A DNA stretch of 36,838 nucleotides from Fonticula alba. Lineage: Eukaryota > Opisthokonta > Rotosphaerida > Fonticulaceae. Of this stretch, positions 1 to 10,747 are shown one piece after another (the first letter of the stretch is position 1; each line of letters begins with the position of its first letter). The stretch spans positions 2,273,733 to 2,310,570 of the forward strand of contig NW_009242972.1 of NCBI RefSeq assembly GCF_000388065.1, read 5' to 3'. Under the pieces are notes generated by a model. The model worked only from the letters and a program-made list of their open reading frames with translations. It searched no databases and was not told the DNA's origin. The translations under genes and the position numbers were made by a program.

Positions 1-230
1 GGCGGCCCGCGGTCAGACTCCCCCCCCCCCCCTCTCGTCTTTCCCCCCCGCCCGCTTACCCGGCCTCCTTCTCGGATTCGCGCACGCCCTCTTCCTCCCT
101 CTCTCTCTCTCTCTCTCTCTCCCCCCCCTCACTGCCCCGTCCCTCCGTCCCTCTCTTTGCCTGTCTCCCCCCCCTCCCCCTCTCCCCTCGCCTGGAGCTC
201 CTTTCTCCCGGACACAGCCCATACCCCAGC
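1..230 (+). promoter_or_regulatory. Pyrimidine-rich leader upstream of the PET100-like gene
   Basis: This stretch is almost pure C and T on the + strand, with C runs and a (CT)n microsatellite at about 98-120. It ends in a short normal segment, then the start codon at 231 in the context CAGCATGG. It is most simply the promoter-proximal or 5' untranslated part of the next gene. I see no TATA box and no convincing upstream exon. Short open frames here are low-complexity shadows. Confidence 0.45.
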
Positions 231-602
231 ATGGCCGGCCCGAAGCTTGAGATCTACCGCATGGCGGTGTACCTGATGTTCCCGGTTGTGGCCTTCTATT
301 ACTTCAACCTGCCGGAGTACCGGGCCAAGCATGTTGAGCCGCACGGGCTCTACCCGCCGAAGGAGCTGGTCTACCAGTCTGGCGGGCCAAATGGCATCCC
401 CCAGACCGAGGTGGAGCTACGCGCGCGGCTGGAGCAGATTCGCGAGGAGCGCCGGGCCATGCGCCTGGCCCGCGAGGCTGCCGCCGCCGCCGCCGCGCCC
501 GCCGAGGGCGAGGGCTCCACGGAAGAGGCCGAGGAGGTTGACTCGGCATCCGCCACCCCGGTCACTGACCACCTCCTGGCCAAGGGTGCCCTGTCTGGCT
601 GA
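231..602 (+). CDS. PET100: PET100-like cytochrome c oxidase assembly factor
   Basis: Intronless frame of 123 residues. PET100 is a small mitochondrial inner-membrane protein needed to assemble complex IV. The N-terminus matches the family closely: residues 5-30 read KLEIYRMAVYLMFPVVAFYY and onward, with the family's KLEI(F/Y)RM start and a single hydrophobic segment (about residues 11-25). Then comes a short linker with a YPP motif (WPP in human) and a charged helix (residues about 62-82, rich in R and E). The human protein is 73 residues. Here about 40 extra residues follow: an alanine run, then an acidic, Ser/Thr-rich end. The Met at 231 is chosen because it sits directly before the conserved block. 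There is no cleavable presequence, as is usual in the family. It converges with the prenyl synthase gene. The family call rests on remembered similarity over about 70 residues. Confidence 0.85.
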   Translation: MAGPKLEIYRMAVYLMFPVVAFYYFNLPEYRAKHVEPHGLYPPKELVYQSGGPNGIPQTEVELRARLEQIREERRAMRLAREAAAAAAAPAEGEGSTEEAEEVDSASATPVTDHLLAKGALSG

Positions 603-1119
603 GTGCCCCCCCGGGGGGGGGGGGGGGGGGGGGCGCAAATGGCCCCCGGCTCCCACCTCCGGCTCCAAACTCCCTACTCCCTCTCGCCTCTTCCCTTCCT
701 TTGTTTTGTCCTTCTTCCCGATCCCTGTCTGCGCGTGTATGCGCCTGGAGGGGGAGAGGACAGGGCAAAAGGGGGGAATACACACACGTGCACGTGCATA
801 GATGCGCCTCGACCCTCCTCCCCCCCCCCCTCCCGAAAACCGAATACACCTCTCCCTTGTCTACCGGGTGACGCATGCGCCTGTGGCTGTCCATCTTGTT
901 TTTCTTCTGCGCGCCTCCCCGTTCCTGCTCTGCATCTGCCCGAAAAGGCTCCCATGGTGTCCTCTCCCTCCGTTGGCCCCGGGCTTGGGGTCCCCTTTTG
1001 CAGTGTCAGCAGCGTGTGTTTATTTTGTTTTTTTTTTTGCAGCCTAGCAGCAGCTCCACCTTCGCCCCCCTCCCTCCCTGGGGAGGAGGGCTCCCCTGCC
1101 TCATCTGCCATGACACAGG
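603..1119. other. Short convergent intergenic region
   Basis: The 3' ends of the PET100-like gene (+) and the prenyl synthase gene (-) face each other here. The region holds a C7 run joined to a G21 run right after the PET100 stop, scattered C and T runs, a T-rich patch near 1019-1040, and no frame with a recognisable protein. No clear polyadenylation signal was found on either strand. Confidence 0.5.
606..633 (+). repeat. C7-G21 homopolymer pair just after a stop codon
   Basis: Seven C are followed directly by about 21 G, beginning three bases after the PET100 stop codon. It is one of the longest G runs in the window. The C and G blocks could fold back as a short hairpin in the 3' untranslated RNA, and the G run could form a quadruplex. 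The exact length is uncertain because homopolymers are error-prone in assemblies. Confidence 0.7.
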
Positions 1120-3357
1120 TCATGAGGTGGAGGAGGAGGAGGAGGAGGAGGAGGAGGAGGACCCTGGCGCATAGGCCGTCTGCATCAGAAGCAGGTACTC
1201 ATGCCAGGGCCCATCACAGGCCGGGCTGGCACAGGGGCCGGAGGTGGTGGCGTCAGCACCGGCGGCCAGCTGCGCGGCGATGCTGGCCGGCTGGCAGCCA
1301 GGCATGCCGCAGGGCTGGCTCATTGTCTTGAAGACATCCAAGTCCAGGTCGTAGTCGGCGCTGCCGGGCTTCGGGGTCGGGTAGGCTCGCGACAGGCCAT
1401 CAATGATGACCGACAGGGCGGGGTTGTGGCTGTGCGAACCGGCAGCATCCACGGCATCGGCGGCTGGGGGGGCCACCGAGAAGTCCTCCCTCGACTGGGA
1501 GTGTGACCGGGAGCGCTGGGCCGTCAAGTCGGCCAGTAGGCTCGGGTCCACCGGCGGCTGCCGGGCGATCTCATCGCGGATGGCCGCCTCCACCCGCTCC
1601 AGGTAGCGCCGGGTGTAGGCAAAGGTGCCGGTCCGGCGCACACACGAGACCGCATAGTCAAGGAGCTCACTCTCGGCGGTGCGCTGCTTGAGAATGTCTG
1701 TGTGCGTGTGTGTGTGCGCGTGTGTGTGCGTGTGTGTGTGTGCGTGTGTGTGTATGTTTGGACGGCGGTCAGGAGGTGAGAGAGAGAGAGAGAGGCCGGG
1801 CGAGAGGAGTGGGCCTTTTGCTGGGGGAGAGGGGGGGCATGCGCCCAAGTGGAGGAGGAAGAAGGGTCCTCGACGTACTCAGGAGCTGGGTGTCGGAAGC
1901 CGTGCGCACCGAATGGCTGATGAGGAAGGAAAACTTCCCCTCGGTGATGTCTTCGCAGTAGCCCTTGTTCTTCTGATACTGTGTGTGCGTTGGGATCGGG
2001 ACGGTCAGGAGAAGCTACTCCGCATGGCCGGCCAGGGCGCAGCCGCCCAGGCAGGATCTCAAGGAGGGGGGGGGGAGGCGGGGAGGTGATGGACAGGCAA
2101 GGCAAGGAGACGGGGAGACACGGGGGGGAAAGGGCATGGAGGAAGCCGGAGAAGGAGGAGGGGGCCGCCAGGCGTACAGATGAGGAGGAGAGATTGACAT
2201 AGTCATCGCGGATTTGGAAGTGGATGCCGATCAGGTTCACCAGGGGAATGAGGTTGCTAAGCAGGGCGGGAGGCCGGATCAGCATGCGCGCAGCATGAGC
2301 AAGGGAGAGAGGCGAGAGGGGGGAAGCGGTGGGGTTCGAGCGCAGGCCGACGCCAAATGGATGCGCGCACCCTTGGTAGCTGGAGAAAACCTGCATCAGC
2401 TTGACGCCCAGGCGCAGCAAGCCGCCGGTCTCTGCAGGGGATGGACCGAAAGAGGGAGGGGGGGGGGGGGGGGAGAGGGATCAGTGGTCAGTGACTGGGG
2501 CCGGGCGCGTGGGGACAGCGAGAAGACGCGGTGCCCAGGGCCCATGCGCGCGGACGCACTATAGTCGATCATATGCAGGTACTCGGTTTCCGAGGGGCAG
2601 CGAACCGAGTCACGCCAGAAGAGGTCCATCCCTTGGCCGCGGTGGAGGTTGCACAGCTCCTTGGTGTAGATGACCACACAGCGCGACGCATACTCCGGAC
2701 TCAGGGCCAGGAGCTTCTCCAAGGCCCGGAAGTAGACGTAGTTCGCGCAGTTGATCGTCTGCGCAGGGCCGTAGATGAGGTGGGCGGCTGCAAAGCGCCG
2801 GCAGCCGGCCGGCCACCCGTGTCAGCATTGGTGAGGGCGGTCGAGGGGGCGGGGGCGCGCCGGCCACGGAGGAGGACAGACGCACCTGGCAGGCCGCGGC
2901 GCAGAGATGACCCGTCCTGGATGTCATCAATCAGCAGGCTGGAGTTGTGCAGCATCTCCACAACCTCCTTGACCACTTCCAAGGCCTCGGCAGGGACCCG
3001 GAGCCAGAGGTTGAAGGCCTCAATCAGCATCGACCGGACGTTTTTGCCCGGCGTCGAGGTCAGGTAGGTGTACGGCTCCAGGAGGGTCTGTGTCCGGGAG
3101 AGGGGGAGGGGAGGGGGGGGGGGGATTTTTCGATGTGCGTGCATGCAGGACGCCAGGAAGATCCGCAAGGAGAGAGGGGCCGCAGATGCCGGGGTCAGGA
3201 TCGGGACGCGAGAGATCGCAGGTGGAGTCCCACGGGGAGGGGAGCAAACGAGACAAACCTTTTCCATCTGGCCGTCGATGCGGCTGGCCAGACCGCTCAT
3301 GGCGGAAGACGGGGCAGGGTGCGGACTGGCAGTGGTGGCGTCCGGGCAGGTGGTCAT
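1120..3357 (-). CDS. GGPS1: Geranylgeranyl diphosphate synthase (GGPS1/BTS1 type), 7 exons
   Basis: Condenses isopentenyl diphosphate with allylic diphosphates to make C20 GGPP for protein prenylation and isoprenoids. Exons, in coding order: 3357-3259, 3087-2886, 2787-2560, 2431-2371, 2256-2178, 1978-1879, 1697-1120. They sum to 1,347 nt (448 residues). Every junction restores alignment to human GGPS1 without gaps. The first aspartate-rich motif is DDIQD (87-91), the GQGMD block is 151-155, and the second motif is DDYVN (214-218), as in eukaryotic GGPS1 rather than bacterial enzymes. [13 protein letters not shown] block follows. The conserved end (NILKQRT to about residue 317) is followed by an unrelated 131-residue extension rich in Ser, Pro and Cys that ends in a run of ten serines. 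The human enzyme is about 300 residues. Start: the Met at 3357 opens exon 1; internal Mets at residues 20 and 31 are alternatives. Intron donors are GTTTGT, GTGCGT twice, GTGCGC, GTACGC and GTACGT. Confidence 0.95.
1128..1161 (-). repeat. (TCC)n trinucleotide run encoding C-terminal polyserine
   Basis: A GGA repeat on the + strand reads as TCC on the coding strand and gives ten consecutive serines just before the stop of the prenyl synthase. The phase keeps it in frame, so length changes would alter only the serine count. Confidence 0.8.
1697..1755 (-). repeat. CA-repeat microsatellite forming a 3' splice site
   Basis: The last intron of the prenyl synthase gene (1698-1878) ends, on the coding strand, in a long CA/CACG repeat that runs directly into the acceptor CACAG. 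The repeat replaces an ordinary polypyrimidine tract. Confidence 0.75.
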
Positions 3358-4370
3358 CGAGGGGGCAGGTGGGGGATGCTGACCAGGAAGAAGAAAGGGG
3401 GGAGGAGGGCAAACAGAGGCGGGGGCCGAGTGGGAAGAGAAACGGAACACAAGAGCGGCGGGAGGGGCAGGAGGGCGGGCATGTGGTGTCTCAGCGCGGC
3501 GGGCCAGCCGGTCACCATGGAGGTTGAAATATCCGCCCGCCCAGTATGCCAGTGCGCTCGGGGCAAGAGGGAAGGGCCGGCGGCAGGCGTCCCGGGTGCG
3601 GGAGACCCCTCCTGCCCCCCCCCCTTTCGATGCAAGCGCAGACGACATCCACCCAGTCACCTGGGGGGGGGGGGGGGCGGGGGATTCGGCGATCTAGCGC
3701 GCCTGCCCAGGCGGGAGCGAGCCGCCTCCACGGGCCAGTCAATGGGCCTCTTTGGCGATAGATCTCGCCGCGGTCTCCGGACGCCGGGGCAGCAAATGCC
3801 TCTGCCCTTGCGGGGCGACTGGAAAGTGATTCGTCATGTTGTCTTCCCGCAGATGGGGAACACCCAACGAACGGGCCGGAGTTAAGGACGCCAGGGGGCG
3901 CTTGTTCCCCCCCCCCCCCCCCCGCTGCACCAGTGGTAGACTCGGCACGGCAACCAGCGTGCGGGCCCCGGCCGTGTTGACGCCTGCCAAAGAGGACGGC
4001 TTGGTCGGGCAAGCAGGGCAGCCGGCGGGGAAGGCCGGCCCGGCTGCCATTGCCCTCATCATGCCCAGGGAGACAATGGTATCCTCCCCCGGCGCCCCCC
4101 CCCCCCTCCCCGCCCGTCGGGGGGCCCTTGGCCCGAGCGTCGTCCAGCAGACAAAAGTCGAATGTGTGGGTGTATTTCTCTCGTCCACGCGGCCGGAGGA
4201 GGGTGCCCCACACGGGAAAGAGGTCCCCCCCCCCCACGCACCAAAGAGGGCACGCATACGCCTGCCGGACACAGAGGGGGAGGGGGGGGGGGCACAAAAT
4301 GAAAGGCGAAGCGGCCCAGGCGCGGGGCAAGGAAAAGGCCAGCGCCCTTGCCCGGCCTCCGTCCCTGCCA
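3358..4370. other. Intergenic region between the prenyl synthase start and the ALIX 3' end
   Basis: Both flanking genes are on the - strand, so this holds the ALIX 3' untranslated region and the prenyl synthase promoter. It contains G runs (about 3662-3674), C runs (about 3907-3922 and 4089-4110) and GC-rich sequence of ordinary complexity. Long open frames cross it on both strands, but they have arginine/proline/alanine-skewed composition, no family resemblance and run antisense into the repeats of the next gene. I see no gene here. Confidence 0.5.
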
Positions 4371-6441
4371 CTAATAGTGGGGACGGTAGGAGTAGCCAGG
4401 GCCGCCCGGCGGCGGGGGCCCACCATAGAAGGAGGGCACCCCACCGGGGGGAGGTGCGCCGTACGGGCCGCCACCGTAGGGCGGGCCGCCCGGCGGGCCG
4501 CCATACGGGTTGTATGGCGAGGAATACGGCGCGCCGCCGGGGTACGACGGACCCCCGGCCGGGGGATACCCAGCGAAGCCCGGGCCACCTGGGGCCCCGC
4601 CCGGAGCCGAGTAGCCGCCGGGAGGGCCGCCGTACGCCGGGGAGTAGCCGCCGGGGCCGGCACCAGGCCCGCCGGGCCCGCCATACGGGCTGTACGAGTA
4701 GCCGGGGTCGCCGTAGGGGGCGCCGTAGGGAGCCCCGCCCGAGGACGGTCCATGCGCAGACTCGCCGCCCAGGTAGCCGCCACTGCCGGGGTAGGCCGGC
4801 TGCTCGGGCGAATCCGGCGAGTCTGGCGCCGGAGCACCGTACGGCGTGCTGCCAGCGGCCGAGGAGCCATAGGGCGTGCTGCCGGCGGCCGAGGGAGGGC
4901 CATACGGCGAGGGGCCGGCCGCCGAGGGGGGACCATACGGCGAGGGGCCGGCCGCCGAGCCGCCGGGCGGGCCATAGGGCGAGGCCCCGGTCCCGGGCCC
5001 GGCCCCGGCGGCGGGGGTGCCGCCATATGGCGAGGGGCTGGCACCACCCGGCGCCCCATAGGAGGCGCTGCCGCCGCTGCCGGAGGAGGAGCCGCCCGGG
5101 CCGCCGTAAGGCGTGCTGCCGGGGGCGTGCCCGCTCGCGGCAGACGGCGCCCCATAGGGCGAGGAGCCTGGCGCTGGGCCGCCGGCCTCCGGAGCCTCCG
5201 ACGAAGAGGGCGTCCCGTACGGGTGGCCACCGTGGCCGCTGCCACCGGAGGCGCCCGATGCAGGGACACCGTACGGCGAGGAGTCCGGCGCCGGGGCCCC
5301 GTAGGGGGAACTGCCAGGCGCGCCGTACGGGGCACCGCCGCTGCCGGCGCTGCTGCCGGTGCCCGGCGGGCCGTACGGGCTGCTGCCGGTGTTGCTGGAG
5401 CCCGGGGCGCCGTAGGGAGAGCCAGCGGAGCCCGGGGCACCGTAGGGGGTGCCGCCGGAGCCCGGAGCCGCGCCATATGGGGCACTGCCGCCGCCGCTGC
5501 CGCTGCCACCGGTGCCGGAGCCCGGGGCGCCGTATGGGGCGCTGCCCCCGCCGGACGAGGAGGAGGAGGAGGAGGAGGAGGGCGGACCATAGGGCGAGGG
5601 GCCCGCAGCCGAGGCGCCGCCATACGGCGCATTGCTGGGGCCGCTACCGGGGCCGGCGCCCGATGGGCCGGGCCCAGGGGTGCCATACCCCGACGGGGCA
5701 GCCGCACCGTACGGCGCATTCGACGGAGCGGCAGCCCCGCCCGTGGTGGAGGCACCCGGCGCGGCGCCGCCCCCGGGGGCCGGACCGCCGCCATACGGCG
5801 TGCCACTGCCAGCGCCAGGGGCCCCGTAGGGCGAGCCGCCCGGAGCCGGCATGCCGTACGGCGAGCCGCCCGGGGCCGGTGCACCGCTCGAAGAGGCGCC
5901 CGGACCCCCGCCGTAAGGGGCCCCGCCGGCGCCGCCAGTCGACGACGAGCCCGGCACCGACGCCCCGTACGGGGCGCTGCCACCGGTCGACGGAGCGCCG
6001 CCGCCATAGGGACCGCCGCCGGCAGCCGACGGGGCGCCACCCCCATAGGGGGAGGACCCGCCAGCGGCCGGGGCCGCGCCCGAGCCCGGGGGGTCGTACG
6101 ACGTGCCGCCAGCGGGCGCGCCATACGCAGCCGGTGCGCCGTACGGAGAAGGGCTGGACCCGGGGGCCGGCGCCCCGCTGCCATAGGGCCCGCCACCGGA
6201 GGAGGAGGAGGAGGAGGAGCCCGGCCCGGAGGCCGGAGCCCCATACGGACCGGCCACCGACCCGGACGAGGCGCCATACGGCGACGAGCCGGCCGTGGGA
6301 GCGGTGGACGAAGCAGGCGCACTACCATACGACGAGCTGACGCCGGGAGCCGGGGCCCCGTAAGGGCCACTGGCACCGGGGGCGGGGGCGCCGTACGGCG
6401 TGGCCCCGGTGCCCGAGGCAGGGGCGCCATACGGTGCGGAA

Positions 6442-6478
<37 letters not shown>

Positions 6479-6924
6479 TGGCACTGCTCGCGGCAGCCGA
6501 GGAACCATAGGGAGTCGCGGAGGACCCGCCATACGGCGCCCCGGAGGACGACCCGTATGGCATGGCGGAGGACGAGCCATACGGGGCCGGGGCCATGGGG
6601 GCCGGCCCGGCACCCGACGACGGGCCCGAGCCATAGGGGGCCGGGGCCGCCGGGGTGGCCGGCGCAGCCGACCCCGCGCCACTCGGGGCACCATACGGGG
6701 CCGGGGCGCCCGGCCCGGCACCCGACCCAGCCGAGGGCCCATACCCCGACGACGGGGCGCCGCCCGGAGCACCGGCAGCTCCGCCATACGCCCCGCCCGG
6801 GCCACTCGAGGAGGAGCCGTACGGCCCGCCCGGGGCCCCATAGGGGGTGGCGCCGGGGGCGCCGTGCGGCCGGGCCGGCAGCGGCGGCGCCGACCCACCG
6901 GCGCCGCCCGACCCGCCAGCCAGC
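4371..6924 (-). repeat. Coding repeat region: about 48 PYG units in the ALIX tail
   Basis: On the coding strand this is one continuous exon of about 850 codons made of loosely repeated units such as SPYGAP, TPYGGG, APYGSS and SPYGPP. By hand I count about 48 PYG triplets plus several YG variants, commonly 10-25 residues apart. Between them are Gly/Ser/Ala/Pro spacers, including serine runs and an 11-glycine run near 6445-6480. Lys and Arg are almost absent except one Arg at the start and one near the end; Asp and Glu are rare. The last 120 residues are richer in Tyr and Gly and end in GYSYRPHY. The composition is that of a prion-like, condensate-prone domain. Confidence 0.9.
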
Positions 6925-9900
6925 TGCTGCACCTCCGACTTGAGGACCGACTCGTACTTGGAGTCGCGCTCGGCGCGCACCGCCTCCAGGCGCTGGTCGC
7001 GCTCCGCACGCCGGGCGGCCGCCTGCTGCTCGGTGTCCCGAGCCAGCTGCCCAAGCGTGCGCGTCAGGTCCTGGTAAAACTGCGTGCCATACTGGATGTC
7101 CTGCAGCAGGGTCAAGTAGAGGCTGGCATGCGTGGACAGGCGCGAGTCCACCAGGCCCCGCTGGGAGTAGGCTCCGGTGCCGGCGCTGGCGCCGGCCGCC
7201 CCGGCATCCGCCTCGCGCACCTGCGTCTCCAGACGCTCGTACGCCGCCAGCAGCCGGGACAGCGCGGAATCCGGCTCGCCCAGCCCCAGCAGCCGCTTGG
7301 CCCGCTGGGTGAACTCCCCGGCCAGGGCCCGATGGGGCTCCAGCGCGCGGTCCATGATGTCCGCCTCGAAGCCGGGATTCAGCAGCAGGGCCGAGGTGAG
7401 CTTCTGCCCCTCGACCTCGTCCACATCCTCGGCCTGCTGGCGCTCGGTCAGCTGGCGCAGGTCGCGCTCCAGCTCGCCGATCTCCAGGCGCAGGCCATTG
7501 ACCAGCGTCTCGATTTGCCCGATCAGCCCATGCAGCGACTGCTCCGAGGCCGGGGGAGAGCCGCTGGCCGTGCCGAGGTCCACATCCAGCAGGTGCCCCA
7601 CCGATGAGGACCCGCCCCCGGCGCCGGGGGTCAGGGACATGCGCGACGTGCCGGCGATCAGCTTGCTGATCTCCGAGTCCGACTCGGCGTCCTGCAGCAT
7701 GATGGCCACATCGCGCGCACAGTCCTGGGTGAACTGCTGCTCAATGCGGCGATCCTGCTCGGCGGCCTGGGCAAGGGGTGCACATGCATCGAAGAGCCCC
7801 CCCGGCCAGCCGCATACGTCGGCGGACGGGCGCATGGGTGCACGGGCACATGAGTGCATGGGTGGATGGGTGGATGGGTGGATGGGTGTGCGGGCACATA
7901 AATGCACAGATGCACACAGATGCACACAGATGCACACAGATGCACACAATTTCACATAAATGCACACAATTGCACACAATTGCACACAGATGCACAAATG
8001 CACACAGATGCACAAATGCACACAGATGCACACAGATGCACAGACACACACATGTGTGTGATCAAAACGAAACATGGACACACGAAGATGTGGATGCGAA
8101 AAAGAGGCGGCGGAGGCGACCGGCCAAGGGGAAACAACAAGAATCGCAGGTCAGAAACACGCGGCACGCCGACAGGCCGAAGTAAGGGACAACACGCACG
8201 GTGGCCAAATGCGACTCATACTCGGCCAGCTGCGTTTGCAGCTGGGCGAAAGCCTCATCGGTGGTCGGCATCTGCAGGGTCACCTGGTGCGGCGAGGGGC
8301 ACCCATCCTCGGCCTGGGGATTGGAGTGCAGGAACCAGGCATACATCTCGGAGTTGACCTCCTCCAGTCGGGCCAGGGCCGCCTCGTGAGCCAGCCGATC
8401 GGTGGTGATGTAGTGCTGGATCTCGGCCATCAGGTCCAGGGCATTGGTCCGCGCGGATTGGGTCACCTCCAGGCGATTTTGCAGGGTCATGCCGGTGGCC
8501 GCGAAGTCCCGGCGAACGGCCTCAACTGCGACCGGAACACCAGCCAGCAGGGAAGGACCGCGCGGGGGAAGGACAGACCCACGGGCCGGGGTCGGGGGGA
8601 AAGGAGCCGGAGGATCGTCAGACAAGGCGCCCACCGAGTGCGAGGCAGGCCGCGAAGAAAGCATCAACAGGAGGCGCGAAGGGTGTCCCCCCCCCCTCCC
8701 CCCCCCCCCCCCACGCCCGGGGTGCCATGCTTGCCATGCACGCACTCTTCGACTGGGTGCCCTCGGAGGGCGCGCCATCGGAGCTGATCATGGCACGGTA
8801 CTTGGCCAGATGCTCGAACAGCCCGTCCGCCGAGTGGGCCACAGGGGCCGCGACAAAGCGGTCAAACTCCCCCACCAGGGCGGCCAGCTGGTCGCCAGCC
8901 TCGCGATACACGCCGGACAGCTGGTGCGAGAATTGCGACACCCGCAGGTGCACCGCCATCGGGATGAGCTTCTCGAAGAGATCGGTCCCGGCCAGCTGCT
9001 CGGCCGCCTCGGCCCCCAGCGACCCGATGTACCACTCGGCCTGGGCCATGATCCGGCTTTCGACCGGAACCAGCTCCCCGGGCTTCGGCACCCGGGCCAG
9101 GTAAATCAGATTGTTGTCCTTGGTCAGGGTGGCCGACAGGGTGGCCAGAGGCCCGGCATAGAAGGTGAGCAGCTCACTCAGGGCATTCACCGGCGGGGAG
9201 GACTTCTTCTTCAGGGACTCCTGCAGATCCTTCAGCAGCTCGCTGGCGTGCAGACCATTGCCGAGCATCTGCTCGATGTGGTGGGTGTCGTAACTCCCGC
9301 AGAAGGACACCGACGACAGGTAGTGCGTCAGCATCAGGTAGAAGGCATGCTTGGCCCGGATGGTGTCATGCCAGGCAGCCGGGAGCGCGTCGGCCGGCAG
9401 GATCTTGTACGGGATGTCGGCCGGGAAGTTGCCCGGCTGAAGCTGCTGGCAGATGGCCAGCGGCCCGGAGTACAAGTCCACCACCCCGCGAGCCACCGTG
9501 GCCAGGGTCTTGGGCTTCATGCCGGAGTTGAGCGCCCGGAACAGGAGACACTGTCCGGCCGCCAGGGCCCGCGGAAAGCGCGAAGGACGAGAACCGGCAG
9601 CGAGCGGGGGACGGGTCAGCTTGGGTCGGGGGAAGGAAGCAAGGGCTGCCAGCCGCGGAGAGGGGGCCAGGAGGCAGCGGAGAGGGAAAAGAGGGTGGGT
9701 GGGAGCCCCCGGGGGGGGGGGAGATCGAGCGGGGCCGGGAAAGGCGCACCTCCTGCGACTGGGCCAGCATCAGCTTCTCCAGCAGGAAGAGCATCGGGTG
9801 CGACATGTCGAAGGAGGGCGAGTCGCAGAAGTCCGTCAACAGGCGGTGGAAGGATCCGGCGGCAAATTGGTACAGCCGGTACGCCTCATTGAAAGAGGGA

Positions 9901-10721
9901 GAGGTATTGCTATACCCGGGCAGAGGGAGGGAGAGGGAGGGGCCGGTGTCAGAATGAGCGAGCAGAGGGGCCGGCAACATGGACACCGAGCGCGGCCCCG
10001 GCCGCGGCACAAATCAAAGCAGCCGCGCGACGGGGCCCGCCACATACCTGATGGCATTGAAGGCCATGCGCGCGAGGATGGCCCCGACATTGAAGAGGAT
10101 GGACGACCGTTCGAAGGCGGCCACCTTGCGCGAGGCCGTGATCCCGGAGAAGGCGTCCTTCCACTGGAAGGGGATGCGCAGCGGCGGCATCACCAACGCC
10201 GGGTCATCGGACTCCGCCTCGTGGGTGGCCGGGCTGCCGGGCTCCTGCGACTGGCTGCCGGCCGGATTGGTCATCGGGAAGTGCAGGGAAAAGTACTCAA
10301 ACTGCGCATAGTACTTGAGCAGGGCATTGAGCGAGCGCTCGCAGCCCACTTGACGATGGGCGCTCGACGCGGCCACCGACGTCGGGGAGCTCGGCGCCGT
10401 GGCCTTGCGGAAGACCGACGAGAGGATTTGCTGGGCCCCGGCGCCGGCGCCGGCGCCCGGGCCGCTGCTCGGCGTGCTGGTGTTCTCCGGCAGTCGGACA
10501 TCCAGGCTGCTGACCGATGAGGCGCTGGCGCGCAGACGCGACAGCTCCTCCAGCGCCCCGGCAAAGTCCTGCCGCGGCTGCTGATACACCTCCTCGATGT
10601 AGGTGCCCAGGATGGACGAGTAGTCTCCCAGGTCGGGGCAGATCTTCAGCGGGACATTCAGCATGGTGCCGGCCATCAGGCCCGGCGAGGGGCTGGGGAT
10701 GGACGCGGTGGTGGTGTCCAT
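4371..10721 (-). CDS. PDCD6IP: ALIX/Bro1-family ESCRT adaptor with giant PYG-repeat tail, 5 exons
   Basis: ALIX homologues bind ESCRT-III (CHMP4/Snf7) through the Bro1 domain and act in endosomal sorting, abscission and membrane repair. Exons, in coding order: 10721-10048, 9909-9750, 9550-8746, 8525-8200, 7766-4371; 5,361 nt, 1,786 residues. Bro1 domain, about residues 20-420: MLNVPLK, FQWKDAF, SSILFNVGAILA, LYQFAAGSFH, LMLAQSQECLLFRA and NNLIYLARVP all align with ALIX. V domain, about 425-930: it includes TDLFEKLIPMAV and ends in the conserved FYQDLTRTLGQL helix and an arginine-rich helix. Residues about 937-1786 are a Pro/Gly/Ala/Ser/Tyr tail, described separately. Human ALIX is 868 residues, so nearly all the extra length is tail. 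I saw no P(S/T)AP TSG101 motif. The start is uncertain: the Met at 10721 follows a C-rich stretch that could be a leader or an intron end, and Mets at residues 16 and 20 are alternatives. Further 5' sequence is lost in the N gap. Donors are GTATGT, GTGCGC and GTGCGT twice. Confidence 0.93.
7846..8060. repeat. Intronic tandem repeats: 8-bp, 10-bp units and a 16-bp palindrome
   Basis: Intron 4 of the ALIX gene (7767-8199) holds an 8-bp unit (TGGATGGG) repeated near 7858-7888. A diverged 10-bp unit (CACACAGATG) follows, repeated with variants from about 7900 to 8044. At 8045-8060 it ends in a perfect palindrome, (CA)4(TG)4. No protein is supported here; the histidine/cysteine-rich frames are products of the repeats. 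Confidence 0.8.
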
Positions 10722-10747
10722 CTCGCAGAGCGGGGTGAGGGGGGGGG

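Noticed and set aside
2325-2365. GGGGTTCGAGC, resembling a tRNA T-loop
   Set aside because: No acceptor, D or anticodon arms can be drawn around it, and it lies inside a prenyl synthase intron.
3836-6340. 834-codon + strand frame rich in Arg, Pro and His
   Set aside because: Same cause: antisense reading of the repeat tail and a C-rich intergenic region, with no recognisable domain.
3512-7054. 1,180-codon - strand frame in a second phase across the ALIX tail
   Set aside because: Arg/Pro/Ala-skewed shadow of the real frame; the real frame carries the conserved V domain and a natural stop at 4371.
4050-7607. 1,185-codon open frame on the + strand opposite the ALIX tail
   Set aside because: It is Arg/Ala/Gly-rich and simply mirrors the GC-rich PYG repeats on the other strand. 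It has no family signal, and the - strand frame continues a clear V domain.
7741-8060. His/Cys-rich frames (CICVHLC-type repeats) that look like zinc-binding proteins
   Set aside because: They are translations of the 10-bp CACACAGATG intron repeat; the donor at 8199 and acceptor at 7767 remove this DNA in phase.
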